This document shows positions 60,271 to 64,000 of a stretch of 64,000 bases of DNA, piece by piece. This DNA comes from Pyxicephalus adspersus (taxonomy: Eukaryota > Chordata > Amphibia > Anura > Pyxicephalidae): contig NC_092858.1 of the NCBI RefSeq assembly GCF_032062135.1, positions 130,446,781-130,510,780 on the forward strand. Reading direction: 5' to 3'. The stretch's first letter is position 1; each line of letters opens with the position of its first letter. The notes beneath the pieces were generated by a model, which worked only from the letters and a program-made list of their open reading frames with translations, was not told the DNA's origin and ran no database searches. The position numbers and the translations under genes are program-made.

Positions 60271-61809
60271 TGTTTAGCTAAGCAGTGCTTTAGTTTACAA
60301 CTACATTTTATTTATTTTAGCTTTATAAAATGTAAATATTTTGAGGCTAAAATAAGGTTTACTGAAAATAAGAAAAGTTTTTAAAAGTTAAATAGCACAT
60401 TTTCTTAGTGATCGACCCAAAAGAAGGATTGAGGAAGAAAAAGATACTTGGATCTGAAAAAGAGCCCTCCAAATCTGGGTCAGTTGGGAGGCATTATTTG
60501 GGGGACTTTTTTTAAAAAGTAATGCAGCATTTAGGAGCTTTAGTTTTGAAACTATTTGATATAGCTGACTGCTTCACATATACTTCAAGCTTACAAATCA
60601 CATTTCAGCAAAGTATTTTTACATGCCCCAGTAACCTATTTGACCACTGAATGACACGGCATCATGTTCCACAAGACCAATTTTCTCTTTGAAACAAAAG
60701 TCCTTTTATAAAAAAGATCCCTCGTTCTTCCTAGGCACTGATCCATGGTCAGATTATGACATACAGTAGTCTCAGGACATCTAGACGGAAAATTATGCAA
60801 GGGTTGAGAACACAAATCAGAGAACTATGGAGTGTTTGTCTTTTTTACAAATGGTCATAGTGCAGTACCAAGTGTAGTGCAGATAAGGTCAAGTTTTGCA
60901 ATGAGTGTGGTGATAGAGGAAGGAAATGGAACTCATGTTAGGGTGTGTGTGGGGGGAGAGAATACAGAAACAAAACCAGCAGAAATCTTGTACAATGATC
61001 ATCATCAAACATGACTGACTACAGAAAAATCTTTGATAAAAATGAATTTCGTCATCAAGTATAGACACTAACTAATTGATTTTGGCTTTTTATTTACTAT
61101 GTTTATCAAATGGTGCACATTGATTTCAGTACAATATTTTCAGCTATGCAATGCAGCATGTTGCTTTCACAGATGAGATAATTTGCTATAATTAACACTA
61201 CACGTTTTTAAAAGACCACGACCATACACATGCTGGGATCTATTGCATGCTGACCTATGATGTGGGTGTATTACACAAATATATACACAGAATGCTTGCT
61301 TGAATTGCAGTCAGCTATCAGCATAGCAGCATCAGGAAACACCTGCAGAGAAACATGAAACTGCCAGGAGGCTAATATACGTGTCTTTTGTTACTTTTAT
61401 TTTTTTTTTTTAGTCAATAGAATGACATATGTAAAGATGACAGCAACCAAAGTAGATTGAATGTATATTGAATGTATGTATATTTCTATAGATACAAATC
61501 CCTTACAAACGGGATTAGTAAAATACACTCTGTAAACTTTTAGCTTAAATGAATAAATGGTGCACTTCCATGAAAGTATTTGAATATCTATCCATGGAAA
61601 TGAAATTGCATGGAAATAGCCAGTTTTTAGAGGTCCACCTAATGCACCACAACAGAGCACGCTGGGCATTCAGAATTTTTGAAAGCACAGCAGGTATCAC
61701 AATGCATTATCTATTACAAAAGCATCAGTTGCAGGTTTACTTTGTGTCAATCCTTCATGTGGATGGATCTCCCCCAGGATTAATCCAAAATAATAGAATC
61801 CAAATAACA
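60271..61809. other. AT-rich non-coding DNA
   Basis: No gene or repeat family recognised. Confidence 0.5.
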
Positions 61810-61906
61810 GCAAATGATTTTAAGAAATCCATTCAAGACTGGATCACTCAGGTTTACCTATAATAGTCTATCTTCTCCAGCCTTGGAGAGCTTTATTAAA
61901 TTGGAG
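61810..61906. mobile_element. Palindromic MITE, copy 6 (one half only)
   Basis: Similarity begins at 'gcaaatgattttaagaaatc', continues through 'ggatcactcaggtttaccta' and 'tagtctatcttctccagcct' and ends 'ggagagctttattaaattgg'. The left half is missing. Subfamily 2 by its arm. The 104-codon frame at 61549-61863 partly lies in it and is spurious. Confidence 0.75.
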
Positions 61907-63477
61907 CTGTTTGTACACATGTTGGTTTTCCTTTTAAATCCTTAGAATGAGGATAGGTCTTAGTATCCAATTCTCAGCACTAATGACTCAGAAAGTGCAT
62001 TATTTCTTAAAAATTTCGCTTGAGTACCCCTTTTTAAATAATTTTCTATAAGGTCTTTTGACAGTTTTTCCAAACATTTTCACTACTGGTTTTCAAGAAG
62101 GATAGGATAAAAATGTTATATATGTCTCTAGGGTGAACCTATTGCATTGTAGAGACATTGAAGATAGTCCTTGATCCCTTGATCTAAAGCAGACAACTGC
62201 AGGTTCCTAATAACAGTTATAGGTAATATCTAGAGTCCCTCAGAAAGCAGTGGAGCAGTGTTATGTAAACAGTGACCGGAGCCTGGATTTTAGCAAAAAT
62301 ACATATTTTTAAATCTTCATTTATTTACAATCACACACAATATGGATGTTAACTTCTGCGGTAGTTCGTTATTGAAACTATCAATTGAAATACCATCTCT
62401 AGAATTGTTTTGTTTCACTAAACAATTTGTCAAAACCTGTACAGCCTTAAAGCTACGTTTACCACATCAATCTGGAAAAATTTTGGTATTTGTTTTAGAT
62501 TTTTGAGGATTTTCAGATTTTGGTAATTTTACTCATTCTCTTTTCATATTTAAAAGAAAATGATACAGGATGCCAGGTGATTCAGTCCTCAAATCAGTCA
62601 CAAATAGCATTAGACACCTGAAAGATTTGCTAACTCTATGGAAAACTAAAAACAAAGAAAATATCAACAGTTGAAGTTGAAATATGACCATTAAATAATT
62701 ATTACTTAATCTGAATCTTTCTGTTGCTGTTCTGGTTGTGGTAACAGGTTTGCTGATGCTGTTACTCATTTCAGTTTCTAGTTGGTCTTGTTGACACAAA
62801 AGATAGGTAAATGTGCATGAGTTTGGTTTGTTCCCATTTCACATTCTTTGAAGTTCACCAAACCCAGTCAAGTCAACCAAATGAAGGCAAACTGATAATT
62901 AGCTAGCCGGCTGCTTGATATCATTTGCCCCGCTAAACCTTATTCAATGAGACTGCTGCTCACTTTTTCTACTAGTGACATTCTTTGTCACGTAAGTAGG
63001 AGAAATTTTGCAATAACTACAACTGTGACAACTGTCTAAGAAGGTTTTTTTTTCCAGTTTTGATTCCTTCTTTCCCTGACAGTAGGAGAATTGAAGATTA
63101 ATATCCCCAAGGTGACTCAGGTGGTAAAAGAACCTGACAGGGGTTCTGTCTATTACAATATTTTATCCAAGAACTAAAAAAGTGATAGATACACCTTAAA
63201 ACTCAGATATAAAATAATAGTAAAAAAAAGTATAAAAAAAACTGACACAAAACTTTATAATTTCACCTTAATAATATTTTTTGCCAAGGATGTATGCCAA
63301 GATTTCCAGTTACACTTTTGTCAGAAACAGACACTACGCAGTTACAAAATAAAGCTGTCAAGACTTTTATTTTCTGACAAAAAAAATCTCTGAGTGTACG
63401 GCCAACTTTATATTTGCTTATTGGATACACCACTTGGTTGGAATCCCTTGATAGATCCAAAATATACAATAAAGACA
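61907..63477. other. AT-rich non-coding DNA
   Basis: No gene or repeat family recognised. Confidence 0.5.
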
Positions 63478-63687
63478 TTGGGCTTGATTTATTAAAGCTC
63501 TCCAAGGATGGAGAAGATACACTTTCATCAGTGAACCTAGGTGATCCAGCAAACCTGGAATTAATTTCTTTTCTCTATTCGCTATTTGTTAGCAAATGTT
63601 TTCAATCCTGGACCAGATCCATTCCAGGTTTGCTAATGAAAGTGTATCTTCTCCTGCCTTGGAGAGCTTTAATAAATCAGGCCCTTA
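63478..63687 (+). mobile_element. Palindromic MITE, copy 7
   Basis: The left end ttgggcttgatttattaaag and right end ctttaataaatcaggccctt pair almost perfectly. The arm 'gatacactttcatcagtgaa' places it in subfamily 1 with copies 1 and 3, and the centre tttgttagcaaatgttttca is intact. At 210 bp it is shorter than copy 3 because about 16 bp ('ggatcacccagcttca') are missing from the right arm at about 63633. The 121-codon frame at 63414-63779 spans it and is spurious. Confidence 0.88.
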
Positions 63688-64000
63688 AAATTAAATGTTA
63701 TATGTATTCATACAGATGTCCTACGGGTGGTGCGGCATGTCTGGGTCTTCTCTTGCCCTGGACCTTAATAGCTAATTAACATACAACTGCCCTAGCATGG
63801 CAAAGACCTGCTTATAAACAATATTCCATTCCTATATATTTAGACATAGCATATAGAAAAGTAAAAGAGGGAAATCATTTCCAGTATACAGCCATTTAAT
63901 GTAGTATTTTCTTGTAAGTAATATAATATTCACATGGTGAATGGTTACTCATTTTTAATTGAACCTGTGTCCAGATTACATACACTAAAGTATTTGCATA
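63688..64000. other. AT-rich non-coding DNA
   Basis: No feature recognised up to the window end. Confidence 0.5.

Noticed and set aside
1..64000. CRISPR array, phage, operon or bacterial defence system
   Set aside because: No regularly spaced repeats, no long bacterial-type reading frames and no ribosome-binding pattern; the sequence is vertebrate-like.

Overview
This window looks like a piece of a vertebrate nuclear genome. It is AT-rich, carries no recognisable host exon or RNA gene, and is dotted with short non-autonomous transposons and a few dead autonomous ones. The mix points to an amphibian, most likely a ranoid frog: abundant hAT MITEs with 8-bp target duplications, TTAA-flanked MITEs, a palindromic 'cctgatttattaaag' MITE, a tRNA-derived SINE, and Tc1, mariner and L1-type fragments. 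The organism call is inference from repeat families I recognise from memory. Almost every GC-rich island here is a mobile element. The background is either intergenic or intronic; no splice-linked coding series was found that would tell which.

Layout. 0.4-0.6 kb: palindromic MITE. 4.86-5.37 kb: TTAA-flanked MITE. 5.8-6.0 kb: short tandem repeat. 6.48-6.96 kb: GC-rich hAT MITE. 7.81-7.86 kb: perfect 18-bp hairpin. 10.83-11.29 kb: one hAT-like element split by a second, with a perfect 8-bp duplication. 12.60-12.80 kb: 198-bp hAT MITE. 15.0-15.44 kb and 16.12-16.35 kb: palindromic MITEs, the first interrupted by another element. 17.7-18.0 kb: SINE. 19.0-20.1 kb: Tc1-type transposase pseudogene. 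20.6-20.8 kb: degenerate TTAGGG-bearing repeat. 24.6-26.4 kb: a TTAA element and an old hAT-like element. 28.05-28.86 kb: hAT MITE then a polypurine tract. 30.89-31.65 kb: composite TTAA element. 33.06-33.38 kb: intact hAT MITE. 34.4 kb: SINE. 36.4 kb: hAT-like fragment. 38.06-38.33 kb: mariner transposase relic. 40.16-40.46 kb: TTAA element. 44.96-45.16 kb: second 198-bp hAT MITE. 46.97-48.47 kb: 5'-truncated L1-type LINE, followed at once by a hAT MITE at 48.50-48.91 kb. 52.08-52.40 kb: the best preserved SINE. 54.97-55.29 kb: diverged 177-bp direct repeat. 56.86-57.07 kb: MITE with a long central hairpin. 58.6-59.2 kb: unclassified dispersed repeat. 59.96-60.27 kb: old hAT-like element. 61.8 and 63.5 kb: palindromic MITE copies.

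How the parts relate. None of the transposon copies here can encode a working enzyme: the Tc1, mariner and L1 reading frames all carry stops, frameshifts or lost catalytic residues. The MITEs would have depended on transposases encoded elsewhere. The history is readable in places, because exact or near-exact target duplications at six sites show which element jumped into which.

No previously undescribed gene system was found. The most interesting signals are structural: hAT MITEs that share a GC-rich core but have different ends, a set of TTAA-flanked elements with related termini, a Tc1 relic whose catalytic spacing counts as DD36E, several near-perfect hairpins, and a few repeat-free stretches that could be conserved regulatory DNA.
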